NCBI RefSeq assembly: GCF_944323605.1
Contig: NZ_CALUTC010000005.1
Span: forward strand, 1-64,000
DNA from: an uncultured Campylobacter sp.
GTDB taxonomy: Bacteria; Campylobacterota; Campylobacteria; Campylobacterales; Campylobacteraceae
Length of the DNA: 64,000 bases
Reading direction: 5' to 3'
Shown: in pieces, positions 1 through 8,653 of the stretch
How positions within the stretch are numbered: position 1 is the stretch's first letter
Layout of the letters: every line of letters begins with the position of its first letter
Position numbers and translations under genes: made by a program
The notes under the pieces: generated by a model
What the model was told of the DNA's origin: nothing
What the model saw: only the letters and a program-made list of their open reading frames with translations
Databases searched by the model: none

Positions 1-44
1 AAAAAAAAAAAAAACTTAAAAAATATTTTATAAAAAAAAAAAAA

Positions 45-63
45 GGGGGGGGGGGGGGGGGGG
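45..63. repeat. Poly-G tract, 19 G, next to an A13 tract
   Basis: Nineteen consecutive G follow thirteen consecutive A (32-44). Long G/C homopolymers in Campylobacter are slipped-strand contingency loci that switch genes on and off. This tract lies just beyond the 3' end of queF, so it probably belongs to a gene left of the window. On the minus strand it reads C19-T13 and then an AT-rich TATAAAAT-like box, so it could sit in a promoter spacer of a leftward gene. The exact length is uncertain because homopolymers are error-prone in sequencing. Confidence 0.85.
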
Positions 64-81
64 TAAAGTAGTTTAAAATTT

Positions 82-468
82 TTATTTAGGCACTACTATG
101 TCGCTTCTGCATTCTATGCTTGTATAGACATTTCCTCTTGGATTAAATTCAGCTACTAGCTTGATGTATTTTGGTTTTAGCTTATTTTTTAGGGTGGAGT
201 AAATTTCATTTACACTAGCTTCGTGGCTGATGTGTTTATACATAAAAGAATTTATATAAATCTTTATAGCCTTAAGCTCAACTATAAACTTATCAGGTAT
301 ATACTCAAGCTTTAAGGTGGCAAAATCAGGATAACCACTTCTTGGGCAAAGACAAGCAAATTCAGGCAATGTTATCTTTATAATATAATCATTCTCAGCC
401 TTATTTTCCCAAAGTTCTAGATCTTTTTCAACATCAAATTCTTTTATCTCTTTTTCACCGTATCTCAT
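82..468 (-). CDS. queF: NADPH-dependent 7-cyano-7-deazaguanine reductase QueF
   Basis: QueF reduces preQ0 (7-cyano-7-deazaguanine) to preQ1 with NADPH in the cytoplasm, the last free-base step of queuosine tRNA modification. The 128-residue protein is the short single-domain (YkvM-type) form. It carries the family signature around residues 36-50, with Cys41 as the probable thioimide nucleophile and Asp48 as the acid/base, followed by the VELKAIKIY segment that resembles the QueF NADPH motif. It lies 16 nt downstream of gltB on the same strand and is probably cotranscribed with it, although no functional link is evident. Confidence 0.95.
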   Translation of the reverse strand: MRYGEKEIKEFDVEKDLELWENKAENDYIIKITLPEFACLCPRSGYPDFATLKLEYIPDKFIVELKAIKIYINSFMYKHISHEASVNEIYSTLKNKLKPKYIKLVAEFNPRGNVYTSIECRSDIVVPK

Positions 469-484
469 CTTTTTCCTTTATAAG

Positions 485-3400
485 TCATACCTTACCTTCG
501 CTTAGTATTTTAAAGGCACTAAGTTCTGGTTCTTTTTCATTCTTACAAATTTCAAGAGCTTTTAAAGCTTTTTCGTAATCCCTTGGCATTATCTTAAAAA
601 AATCTTTTTTATCAAATTTTTGCATTATATCCTTAGCTTTTTTCGAATTTGTATATGATATATGTTCTTCAATGATAGCTTTTAGCTCTTTCTCATCGTC
701 TTTACTAAGGTTTTTTATATCAATAAGTTCTTTATTTACATTTGCTTCATTGTGTCTTCCAAAGATATATACTACTCCTCCGCTCATACCAGCAGCAAAA
801 TTTACTCCGACATCGCCTAGCACAACGACTATACCTCCCGTCATATATTCACAGCCATGCACTCCTGTGCCAAGAACAACGGCTTTTGCACCGGAATTTC
901 TAACACAAAATCTCTCTCCTGCTATGCCATCTAAATAAACAGAACCGCTGGTTGCACCATATAAACAAGCATTACCCGCTATGATATTTTCCTCAGGACT
1001 AAAGGTAGCTTCATCAGAAATTCTAGCTATTATCTTTCCGCCGCTTAAGCCCTTGCCTAAATAATCATTAGTATCGCCTATAATCTCAAGCTTTATACCC
1101 TTACATAAAAAAGCACCAAAGCTATTTCCTGCACTTCCTATGGCTGTTAAATTAATCCTATCCTCGCTTAATGCATCTTTACCATAAGTCTTAACTATGT
1201 AGCTTGAAAGCATTGTAGCAAAGGTCCTGCTAAGATTGCTTACTTCTAGGCTTAATTTTATCTTTTTATTTTTCTCTAAGGCGCTCTTACAAAGTGGGAG
1301 CAAAATTCTATAGTCTATAGTTTTTTCAAGCTTGTTATCTGAAAAACTTTCAAAATGCACAGCACTTTTATTATATGTTGGCAAGGATTTTATGATACTG
1401 TCTAAATTTATCTTTGCTAATTTACCGCTTAATTTTTTTTGCTTTAACTTATCTATCCTGCCTATCATATCATCAAGCTTTTCAAAACCAAGTCTTGCCA
1501 TATATTCTCTAAGTTCCTCGGCTATGAAATACATAAAATTCACAACATCCTCTGGCTTGCCCTTAAATCTATCTCTAAGCTCTCTGTCTTGAGTAGCTAT
1601 GCCAAAAGGACAAGTATTTAGATGACAAACCCTCATCATAGTGCAACCCACGACAATCAATGGAGCGGTAGCAAAGCCAAATTCTTCAGCTCCAAGCAAG
1701 GCGGCTATGGCTAAATCTCGCCCTGTTAAAAGTTTGCCATCAGTTTCTAGCCTTACTCTTTGTCTTAGCTTATTTAGTATAAGTGTTTGATGAGTTTCTG
1801 CAAGACCTAATTCCCAAGGAATTCCAGCGTGAGGTATAGATGTCCTAGGACTAGCTCCTGTGCCGCCATCATAGCCTGAAACAAGAATCAAATTTGCACC
1901 TGCTTTTGCTACTCCAGCCGCAACCGTTCCTATGCCGCTTTCACTTACAAGCTTAACAGAAATTTTTGCCTTGCTATTTGCATTTTTCAAATCATATATA
2001 AGCTGTGCTAGATCCTCTATAGAGTATATATCGTGATGAGGTGGAGGAGATATCAAAGAAACTCCCGGCGTTGAATGTCTTGCCTTTGCTATCCAAGGAT
2101 AAACCTTAAAGCCCATTAACTGTCCGCCTTCACCAGGCTTTGCTCCTTGTGCTACTTTGATTTGAATTTCTTTAGCATTTACCAGATAATTTATATCAAC
2201 ACCAAATCTCCCACTAGCAACCTGTTTGATAGCAGAATTTTTATTTATACCATCTTTTATTTCATATCTGCTTTCATCCTCTCCGCCTTCACCAGAATTT
2301 GACTTAGCTTTTATAGAATTCATAGCTATAGCTAGACATTCATGCACTTCTTTTGAAATAGAACCATAGCTCATAGCTCCGGTTTTAAATCTTTTTACTA
2401 TTTCATCAGTACTTTCGACTTTATCTATACTTATAGCCTCGCTAAAATCAAAATCCATTAAGTGTCTTAAATTTACAATCTTACTATCTACTAAAGAACT
2501 GTATTTTTTAAACTGTTTGTAATCGCCATTTCTGCAAGATTCTTGCAAATGAAATATAACTAAAGGATCAAACAAGTGTTCTTCTTTGTTGCTTCTGTAT
2601 TTGTGATTGCCTTTAGAATCAAGTGCATTTGAGCTATCTTCAAAGACTTTTTTATGATGAGATATTAATTCTTTTTCTATATCCTCTATATCTATACCTT
2701 CTATCCTTGAGCTAACGGAAGTAAAGTATTTTTGCATTAACTTAGTGCTAAGTCCCAAACATTCAAAAATTTGAGCTCCACAATAACTTTGCAAGGTTGA
2801 AATTCCCATTTTAGAAGCTATTTTTACTATACCGCTTGAAGAGGCTTTTATGAAATTTGAAACAGCCTTTTCATAGCTTATATTAAGATCTTTTTGTCTT
2901 ACAAGCTGGTTTATGCTTTCATAAACTAGGTAAGGATTTATGACAGTTGCACCAAAACCAAGCAAACAAGCAAAATGATGAATTTCTCTAGGTTCTGCGC
3001 TTTCTATGATTATGCTTACGTGAGTTCTTTTTGATTTCCTAACTAAATAATTATGCAAACCAGAAACAGCTAATAATGCTGGTATATAGCTTAAATTTTC
3101 TTTAACACCTTTATCGTTTAAAACTACTATACTAGCGCCACTGTCTATCTCTTTTTCTACTTTTATAAAAAGCTCATCTAAAGCCTTTTCTAGCGAAATT
3201 TTACCGTATTCAAACAATAAAGAAAAATCTTTAACCTTAAAATCTTTTAGTTTCTTTATCTCATTTAATTCCTCATTGCTTATGATAGGAAGGCTAACCT
3301 TTACTCTTTTGCAGTGGCTTTCGTCTGGCTTTAAGAGATTTCCCTCTCTACCAAGATAAATTCTTGTTGAAGTTATAATCTCCTCTCGTATGGCGTCAAG

Positions 3401-4975
3401 TGGTGGATTTGTAACCTGAGCAAAAAGCTGCTTAAAATAATTGTAAAGGGGTTGGTATGTATTTGACAACACAGCCAAAGGAGAATCATTTCCCATTGCA
3501 GCAAGAGCTTCTTTTCCTGTTCTTGCCATAGATTCAACGCTTTGTTTTAGTTCATCATAAGACCAGGCAAATATCTTTTGAAGCTTTAAAACTTCCTTTT
3601 CGCTCAAAAAATTATGTTTATAATCTTTACTTTTCAAATCCTCAAGTCTAACTAAATTTTCAAGCCATTTTTCATAAGGTTTGGCATTTGCATAATGCTC
3701 TTTAACCTCATCATCAGATACAACTCTACCCCTTGCGGTATCTACCAAAAGGAGCTTACCCGGCTCAAGTCTTTTTTTTGCCTTTATGTTTTTTTCATCT
3801 ATTTTTAAAGCACCTGTTTCGCTTGAAAGTATTAAAAAATCATCTTTTGTTAGATAATATCTTGATGGTCTAAAACCATTTCTATCCAAAGACGCACCCA
3901 TTACAACACCATCAGTAAAGATGATAGCAGCAGGTCCGTCCCAAGGCTCCATTAAGGTTGAGTGATATTCATAAAATGCTCTTTTTTTAGGATTCATATT
4001 TGTATTTCTATGCCAAGGTTCTGGTATCATCATCAAAAAAGCTTCTTCTAAAGTTCTACCATTCAAAGATAAAAATTCTAAAGTGTTATCAAACATAGCA
4101 GAATCGCTACTTGGTTTGGCTATTATAGGAAATAATTCATCTAAATTCTCAAAATAATCAGACTCCAAAAGACCCTCTCTAGCACTTATAGTATCAACGT
4201 TTCCTCTTATGGTATTTATCTCTCCGTTATGTGCCATATATCTATTTGGGTGTGCTCTTTCCCAACTTGGAAAGGTATTTGTAGAAAAACGAGAATGCAC
4301 AAGAGCTATGGCAGACTTTAAATTTACATCTTTAAAATCTAGATAAAAATCACTAAGTTGAGTTGAAAGCAACATACCTTTATAGACAATAGTTCTTGAA
4401 GAAAAACTAGAAAAATAAAATTTAGGGACTAAAGCAGCTTTTTTTTCTATAATTCTTCTTGCGTTATAAAGCACTCTTTCAAATGCCAAGCCCTTATCTA
4501 CATCTTTTGGTCTTTTTACAAAGGCTTGTAAAAAATAAGGCATAGCAGCTAGGGCTGTTTTTCCTATGTCGCTTGGATTTATAGGCACTTCTCTAAAGCC
4601 TAAAAATTCTAAGTTTTTTTCTTTTAAACCATCTAGAAAAATTCTTTTAGCCTCTTCTTTTGCTTCTAAATTCGGGGATAAAAACATTTGAGCTACTGCG
4701 TAATCACCTTTTTTAGGCAAGGTAAAACCAAGCTCTAAAGTAGCGAAAAAATCGTGTGGGATTTGTATCAAAATTCCGGCTCCATCTCCCGTATTTTCCT
4801 CAGCACCAGCACCGCCTCTGTGTTCAAGCTGCATTAAAATTTCTAAAGCATCGCAAACAACCTTATAAGAAGCGATACCTCTTATATTAACAACGGCTGC
4901 TATACCACAAGAATCGTGTTCGAATTTGCTGTCATAAAGTCCGAAATTATAGGAAGTAGAGTGTGAATTTTGCAT
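485..4975 (-). CDS. gltB: Glutamate synthase large (alpha) subunit GltB
   Basis: GltB transfers the amide of glutamine to 2-oxoglutarate to make glutamate. At 1496 residues it has full family length. The class II glutaminase nucleophile is Cys23 in the HDSCGIAAV context, which implies removal of a 22-residue propeptide. A central domain and an FMN-binding synthase domain follow. The 3Fe-4S cysteines are Cys1111, Cys1117 and Cys1122, and the C-terminal part is a GXGXG beta-helix with repeated glycine-rich turns. A TATAAT box lies upstream. The small subunit gene gltD, which is near gltB in C. jejuni, is not in this window. It must lie beyond the left edge, be elsewhere, or be absent. Confidence 0.97.
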   Translation of the reverse strand: MQNSHSTSYNFGLYDSKFEHDSCGIAAVVNIRGIASYKVVCDALEILMQLEHRGGAGAEENTGDGAGILIQIPHDFFATLELGFTLPKKGDYAVAQMFLSPNLEAKEEAKRIFLDGLKEKNLEFLGFREVPINPSDIGKTALAAMPYFLQAFVKRPKDVDKGLAFERVLYNARRIIEKKAALVPKFYFSSFSSRTIVYKGMLLSTQLSDFYLDFKDVNLKSAIALVHSRFSTNTFPSWERAHPNRYMAHNGEINTIRGNVDTISAREGLLESDYFENLDELFPIIAKPSSDSAMFDNTLEFLSLNGRTLEEAFLMMIPEPWHRNTNMNPKKRAFYEYHSTLMEPWDGPAAIIFTDGVVMGASLDRNGFRPSRYYLTKDDFLILSSETGALKIDEKNIKAKKRLEPGKLLLVDTARGRVVSDDEVKEHYANAKPYEKWLENLVRLEDLKSKDYKHNFLSEKEVLKLQKIFAWSYDELKQSVESMARTGKEALAAMGNDSPLAVLSNTYQPLYNYFKQLFAQVTNPPLDAIREEIITSTRIYLGREGNLLKPDESHCKRVKVSLPIISNEELNEIKKLKDFKVKDFSLLFEYGKISLEKALDELFIKVEKEIDSGASIVVLNDKGVKENLSYIPALLAVSGLHNYLVRKSKRTHVSIIIESAEPREIHHFACLLGFGATVINPYLVYESINQLVRQKDLNISYEKAVSNFIKASSSGIVKIASKMGISTLQSYCGAQIFECLGLSTKLMQKYFTSVSSRIEGIDIEDIEKELISHHKKVFEDSSNALDSKGNHKYRSNKEEHLFDPLVIFHLQESCRNGDYKQFKKYSSLVDSKIVNLRHLMDFDFSEAISIDKVESTDEIVKRFKTGAMSYGSISKEVHECLAIAMNSIKAKSNSGEGGEDESRYEIKDGINKNSAIKQVASGRFGVDINYLVNAKEIQIKVAQGAKPGEGGQLMGFKVYPWIAKARHSTPGVSLISPPPHHDIYSIEDLAQLIYDLKNANSKAKISVKLVSESGIGTVAAGVAKAGANLILVSGYDGGTGASPRTSIPHAGIPWELGLAETHQTLILNKLRQRVRLETDGKLLTGRDLAIAALLGAEEFGFATAPLIVVGCTMMRVCHLNTCPFGIATQDRELRDRFKGKPEDVVNFMYFIAEELREYMARLGFEKLDDMIGRIDKLKQKKLSGKLAKINLDSIIKSLPTYNKSAVHFESFSDNKLEKTIDYRILLPLCKSALEKNKKIKLSLEVSNLSRTFATMLSSYIVKTYGKDALSEDRINLTAIGSAGNSFGAFLCKGIKLEIIGDTNDYLGKGLSGGKIIARISDEATFSPEENIIAGNACLYGATSGSVYLDGIAGERFCVRNSGAKAVVLGTGVHGCEYMTGGIVVVLGDVGVNFAAGMSGGVVYIFGRHNEANVNKELIDIKNLSKDDEKELKAIIEEHISYTNSKKAKDIMQKFDKKDFFKIMPRDYEKALKALEICKNEKEPELSAFKILSEGKV

Positions 4976-5006
4976 AATACTTTCCTTCTTGTTTGTTTAT
5001 TGGCTA

Positions 5007-5012
5007 ATTATA
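5007..5012 (-). promoter_or_regulatory. -10 box TATAAT upstream of gltB
   Basis: A perfect TATAAT on the minus strand lies about 30 nt before the gltB ATG, with AAGGAAAG as the ribosome binding site. No canonical -35 is evident, which is usual for Campylobacter sigma-70 promoters. Confidence 0.6.
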
Positions 5013-5086
5013 TCCAAAAAAGCTTTAGGGATATTTTAAGCATTTTGTAAATTTAAATTCATAAAAACTATGCATAACTTCGCACA

Positions 5087-5998
5087 TTAAAACAATCTCT
5101 CTTTGTGAAATTTTTCTATCCTTTTTTGTGCGATGTCAAAATACCTTTTCTCTATTTCAAAGCCTATAAATTTGCGTTTCTCTTGCAAAGCAGCTAGGGC
5201 GTGAGAACCAGAGCCTAAAAAGGGATCTAAAATGATTTGATCTTCCTTTGTGAAAAGTTTTATTAAATGTGAAATAAGCTTTATAGGCTTAGGCGTTAAA
5301 TGCTCTATTTTATCGACACTATCTTTTTTTCGTGCTTGTTTTGATACCTCCATAACATTGCCCGGAAATTTCCCATCAAGGCTTTCTTTGGTATTCATAA
5401 GCCCTAGTTTGTATTCACGCCAATTTTGCAAAAAAGTGCCAATTCGTGGCTTTTGTGCTAAGACCATAGGTTCTATTTGAGGCTTTAACTGCGGAGTTTT
5501 CATACCTTCTAGCTCTTTAAGCAAAACTTCTTTTTCAACATCACTTAAATTTTTGTCCTTTTTGATGAAATGACTTTGTGAAAAAGCTTTTGCCTGTCCT
5601 TCATACTTCCATACTAGCATATCTCTTATCTCAAATCCTGCCTCATCAAAGCTCATAGCCATTCGATGATAAAGCCTTGCTTGAGAAAAGATTATGCAAA
5701 AGCCACCAGGTTTTAAAACTCTAAAAAGTTCCTTTGCAATAGGATTCATAAACTCTTGCAACCTTAGCCCTTGCATTCTATCAAATTTCATACCTACGGG
5801 TAAGCCACCGATGACGCCTGATTTTTTAGCCTTTGTTTGCAAATTTGTATCATTCCATTCGCTTCCCATTCCATCGATAAAATAAGGCGGATCAGTGATG
5901 ATACAATCAATACTAGAATCTTGTAAATTTTTGAGTGCAATTTTACAATCTTCATTAAATATTTTATAGCTTTTCATATCATTTAGTTTTATTTTCAA
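5087..5998 (-). CDS. DNA (N6-adenine or N4-cytosine) methyltransferase, beta-type order, no adjacent nuclease
   Basis: This 303-residue protein has the amino-methyltransferase catalytic motif DPPY at residues 36-39 and the S-adenosylmethionine-binding DPFLGSG motif at 258-264. Motif IV preceding motif I is the beta-class permutation. It should methylate the exocyclic amine of A or C in a specific site. The recognition sequence cannot be read from the protein. Its neighbours are gltB and a pseudouridine synthase and no endonuclease adjoins it, so it looks like an orphan (possibly regulatory) methyltransferase. The nuclease at 6859-7488 has its own overlapping methyltransferase. Confidence 0.88.
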   Translation of the reverse strand: MKIKLNDMKSYKIFNEDCKIALKNLQDSSIDCIITDPPYFIDGMGSEWNDTNLQTKAKKSGVIGGLPVGMKFDRMQGLRLQEFMNPIAKELFRVLKPGGFCIIFSQARLYHRMAMSFDEAGFEIRDMLVWKYEGQAKAFSQSHFIKKDKNLSDVEKEVLLKELEGMKTPQLKPQIEPMVLAQKPRIGTFLQNWREYKLGLMNTKESLDGKFPGNVMEVSKQARKKDSVDKIEHLTPKPIKLISHLIKLFTKEDQIILDPFLGSGSHALAALQEKRKFIGFEIEKRYFDIAQKRIEKFHKERLF

Positions 5999-6055
5999 AC
6001 AACTTTTTTTAGATAAGTCATTGCAATCCTTATAATTAGGACTATAAAAATTAAC

Positions 6056-6835
6056 TTAAATTTTTATGGTTTTTTGCGGTTTTTGCCTTTTATATTCTAA
6101 AAAATCTCTTAGTTTTTCATATTCGCTTTTGCTTAAAAAACGGTATTTTCCACTAGCTAGCATACCCAAATCAACCACGCCAAAAGAAACTCTCTTTAGA
6201 TCCACAACCTCAAGATCAAAGAAAGCAAAAAAACGTCTTAATTCTCGATTTTTACCCTCATTTATAAGAACCTTAAGCTTTGTGTAACCGCCGCTTGAGC
6301 CAAGAATTTCATATTCTAAAAAAGGAGATATTTTCATAGAGCTTATCTTTGTTTTTGCGTGGGCTCCTTTTTTTGAATTTACAATTTCAAGCCCATTTTG
6401 CATAGCTTCTATAACCTTTTCATTAACGATTCCTCTTATTTTTAGATAGTATTTTCTTTCTAAATCGCTATTCATCAAGGCACTTACAACTTTTACACTA
6501 TCACTTAGTAAAAGTAAGCCCTCACTAGCATAATCAAGCCTCCCAACAGGCAAAAAAGATGAAAAATGTCTAGGCAAAGAATCGTATATAGTCTTTCTGC
6601 CCCTATCATCTTTCTTGCTTACTAGCTCTCCTTTTGCTTTGTTATAAACTATCACGGTAAAAATTTTTTTTTCGTTTATAAGCTTGCCTTTAATGCTTAC
6701 CTTATCGTTTTTTTTGACGGTATTGTTTAATGAGGCTATTTGCTTATTTATCTTAACAAAGCCAGATTTTATAAGCTCATCAGCCTCACGGCGAGAATAT
6801 TTGCTATTATGAGAGATGTATTTGTTTATACGCAT
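6056..6835 (-). CDS. Ribosomal small/large subunit pseudouridine synthase, RsuA/RluB family
   Basis: The 259-residue protein starts with an S4 RNA-binding domain (about residues 1-60, RINKYISHNSKYSRREADELI) and continues with a catalytic domain containing VGRLDYASEGLLLLSD, where the Asp of GRLD is the nucleophile that isomerises uridine in rRNA. It corresponds by family and neighbourhood to the C. jejuni gene beside the RNase J-ksgA genes (Cj1709c in my recollection). Here an R-M pair separates it from RNase J. RluB and RsuA types cannot be separated from sequence alone. Confidence 0.88.
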   Translation of the reverse strand: MRINKYISHNSKYSRREADELIKSGFVKINKQIASLNNTVKKNDKVSIKGKLINEKKIFTVIVYNKAKGELVSKKDDRGRKTIYDSLPRHFSSFLPVGRLDYASEGLLLLSDSVKVVSALMNSDLERKYYLKIRGIVNEKVIEAMQNGLEIVNSKKGAHAKTKISSMKISPFLEYEILGSSGGYTKLKVLINEGKNRELRRFFAFFDLEVVDLKRVSFGVVDLGMLASGKYRFLSKSEYEKLRDFLEYKRQKPQKTIKI

Positions 6836-6858
6836 TTTTAGCCTTGCTTACTCTATGT

Positions 6859-7488
6859 TTAAAATTTTGTCATTTGCAAATAATTCTTTAAGCTCGAAAG
6901 GATAATCCTTAACCTTTTTATCCCAACTTTTTTATCCCAACTTTGTAAATATATATCTAGTATATATCTCATTGCTTCAACTTCACTTCTATTAGCAAAT
7001 TCCCTATTTTTAGACCAATCACATTGAAAAGGTAAGTTATTACCATTTGGAACTAGTGTTTTGATTCTTTTTAAAGAAGTGTAAAAACAATCTCTAGTAT
7101 CATTTTTATTTATAACTAAAAAATAATAATCAAAACCTATTTTAAGCTCTTTAACTAACATTTTATGAAAAGTATTCCAAGAAATCGGCATGTTTATAAC
7201 TCCTGTCAAAGCATAGCCCATACCTAATTTTGAGGAACAATTATCCGCTGCAGAATTATCTAAATCTGAAATTTTAATATTTACATAAATTTTTTCTTTT
7301 TCACAAATGCTAAAATCGTACCAAGATCTAATATTTGGTTTTTGTGTATTTGAAAAGTTTTTTAAAATTTTATCAAGAAGAACTTCCTCGCTATTTGCAG
7401 AATTTAATCTACCATCATCATTGTTATTATAAAGCAATATTGGATTAGCCTGTAAAAACTCAACAACACTCTCTAAATATCTCATCAT
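6859..7488 (-). CDS. Probable type II restriction endonuclease with shifted C-terminus
   Basis: The start overlaps the end of an Eco57I/TaqI-like methyltransferase gene by 29 nt on the same strand, the usual arrangement of a type II R-M pair. The middle of the 209-residue protein (about residues 55-95) has an acidic residue, then a beta strand ending in NIKISD and an N/S/G-rich segment, which could be a PD-(D/E)xK-like core, but I do not recognise the enzyme or its site. The last 20 or so residues are probably not original. A 14-bp tandem duplication at 6914-6940 shifts the frame. Removing one copy gives a different tail (VKDYPFELKELFANDKILNIE split over residues) ending at 6848. Confidence 0.65.
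   Translation of the reverse strand: MMRYLESVVEFLQANPILLYNNNDDGRLNSANSEEVLLDKILKNFSNTQKPNIRSWYDFSICEKEKIYVNIKISDLDNSAADNCSSKLGMGYALTGVINMPISWNTFHKMLVKELKIGFDYYFLVINKNDTRDCFYTSLKRIKTLVPNGNNLPFQCDWSKNREFANRSEVEAMRYILDIYLQSWDKKVGIKRLRIILSSLKNYLQMTKF
6914..6940. repeat. Tandem duplication, 13/14-bp units, at the 3' end of the nuclease gene
   Basis: Two copies of CTTTTTATCCCAA stand side by side, the second with one extra T. The net insertion of 14 bp is not a multiple of three, so it changes the reading frame of the minus-strand nuclease gene about 20 codons before its stop. Collapse to one copy restores a different, equally open C-terminal frame ending at 6848. Confidence 0.85.
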
Positions 7489-8614
7489 CTATCAAAGCCT
7501 CCTTTAAAGCTTTTTGTGAAAAAATGTATCTGCCTCCTGTAATAAAGCCCATATCTTGCCAAGGCAAAGAATTTAAAGCTTCTAAAGCCTTGTTTAAATT
7601 CATTTTAACCTTTGGAAAAAGTGCTAAGATAGAGCCATCCCATTTTTTACAGTCGTTTATAAAAAAAGGATTTTTGTTTCTAGTCTTGCAGTTTACATAA
7701 ATTCTAGCTTCATTTTCTCTAAATTTTACAGCCCTACCCCAATGCCACCAAGTATCTTCATCAAATTTTTTAATACCTCGTTTTATTAAAATTTCTTTGT
7801 AATTTTCTAAACTTTCATCATATCTTTGATAAATCATTTTTTTCAAAGTTCCTGTTTTAGCGGTTTTTGAAAAAACAAAATTCTCTCCTTTTTCACTCTC
7901 AAAACACTCATCTTTTCCACTCACTGCACCAACTTTAATTTCAAAAAAATCCCCCAAAGTTTTTGTGTATATTTTATCGCAAAAAGAGATTATGCCATCT
8001 TTTGTAAGCAAATGCTTTTCTCCCTGAAAAGTCTTTGTTTTATAAGAAAAATTTCCCTTTTCGTATCTAAAAATACAAACATTAGGACAGGCATTTTGAA
8101 AAAATTTTTCATCGCCAAAATCTAAAAAATGTGTGATTGTGCCATTTTGCAAAAGAAGATCATTAAGCTTTCTTGCAGAAGTAAGCTTTATAAAGTCTCT
8201 TGGCACTATGAAGATTAATTCGCCCTTATCTTTTAAATGATAAAAGCACTTTTCTATGAAGTAAAGATACAAATTTGCTTCACATTTTATAATGCTTTTG
8301 TGTTTGATGTTTATAAATTGATTATCCACATAGGGAGGATTGCCAATGATAGTATCAAATTTCTCATTTATAGAATAATCAAAAAAATTCATATTTAAAA
8401 CTCTAGGATCTCTAATAAGCTTTGAATCTATTTCTATGAAAATAGAATCTTCTTTTAAACAGCTTTTAAAAGCTAAATTACCACAACTTGGTTCTAAAAG
8501 CCTGCCTTGATTCTGTATAAGAGAAATACATTTTTCAACAAGTATTTTAGGTGTAAAAAACTGTCCTAATTTTTTATTGAAAAAAATGGTTTTTGTCATA
8601 TCTTTTTTTATCAT
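7460..8614 (-). CDS. Type II N6-adenine DNA methyltransferase, Eco57I/TaqI-like
   Basis: This 384-residue protein has motif I (LLEPSCGN, around 39-46) before the catalytic NPPY motif at 92-95, the gamma-class order typical of N6-adenine enzymes of the Eco57I/TaqI group. The C-terminal half, without clear motifs, should hold the target recognition domain. The gene overlaps the downstream nuclease gene by 29 nt, so translation of the two is coupled and the protective methyltransferase is made first. The pair lies between the pseudouridine synthase and RNase J genes, which are neighbours in C. jejuni as I recall it, consistent with insertion by horizontal transfer. Confidence 0.87.
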   Translation of the reverse strand: MIKKDMTKTIFFNKKLGQFFTPKILVEKCISLIQNQGRLLEPSCGNLAFKSCLKEDSIFIEIDSKLIRDPRVLNMNFFDYSINEKFDTIIGNPPYVDNQFINIKHKSIIKCEANLYLYFIEKCFYHLKDKGELIFIVPRDFIKLTSARKLNDLLLQNGTITHFLDFGDEKFFQNACPNVCIFRYEKGNFSYKTKTFQGEKHLLTKDGIISFCDKIYTKTLGDFFEIKVGAVSGKDECFESEKGENFVFSKTAKTGTLKKMIYQRYDESLENYKEILIKRGIKKFDEDTWWHWGRAVKFRENEARIYVNCKTRNKNPFFINDCKKWDGSILALFPKVKMNLNKALEALNSLPWQDMGFITGGRYIFSQKALKEALIDDEIFRECC

Positions 8615-8653
8615 ATAAATATACTTGATACTATAAAATTTTAATTACGCATT

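Noticed and set aside
672..1592. Open frames on the plus strand opposite gltB
   Set aside because: They lie fully opposite a conserved 1496-residue enzyme, have low-complexity Ser/Phe/Leu-rich products and no ribosome binding site or homology. Similar shadow frames elsewhere were left out for the same reason.
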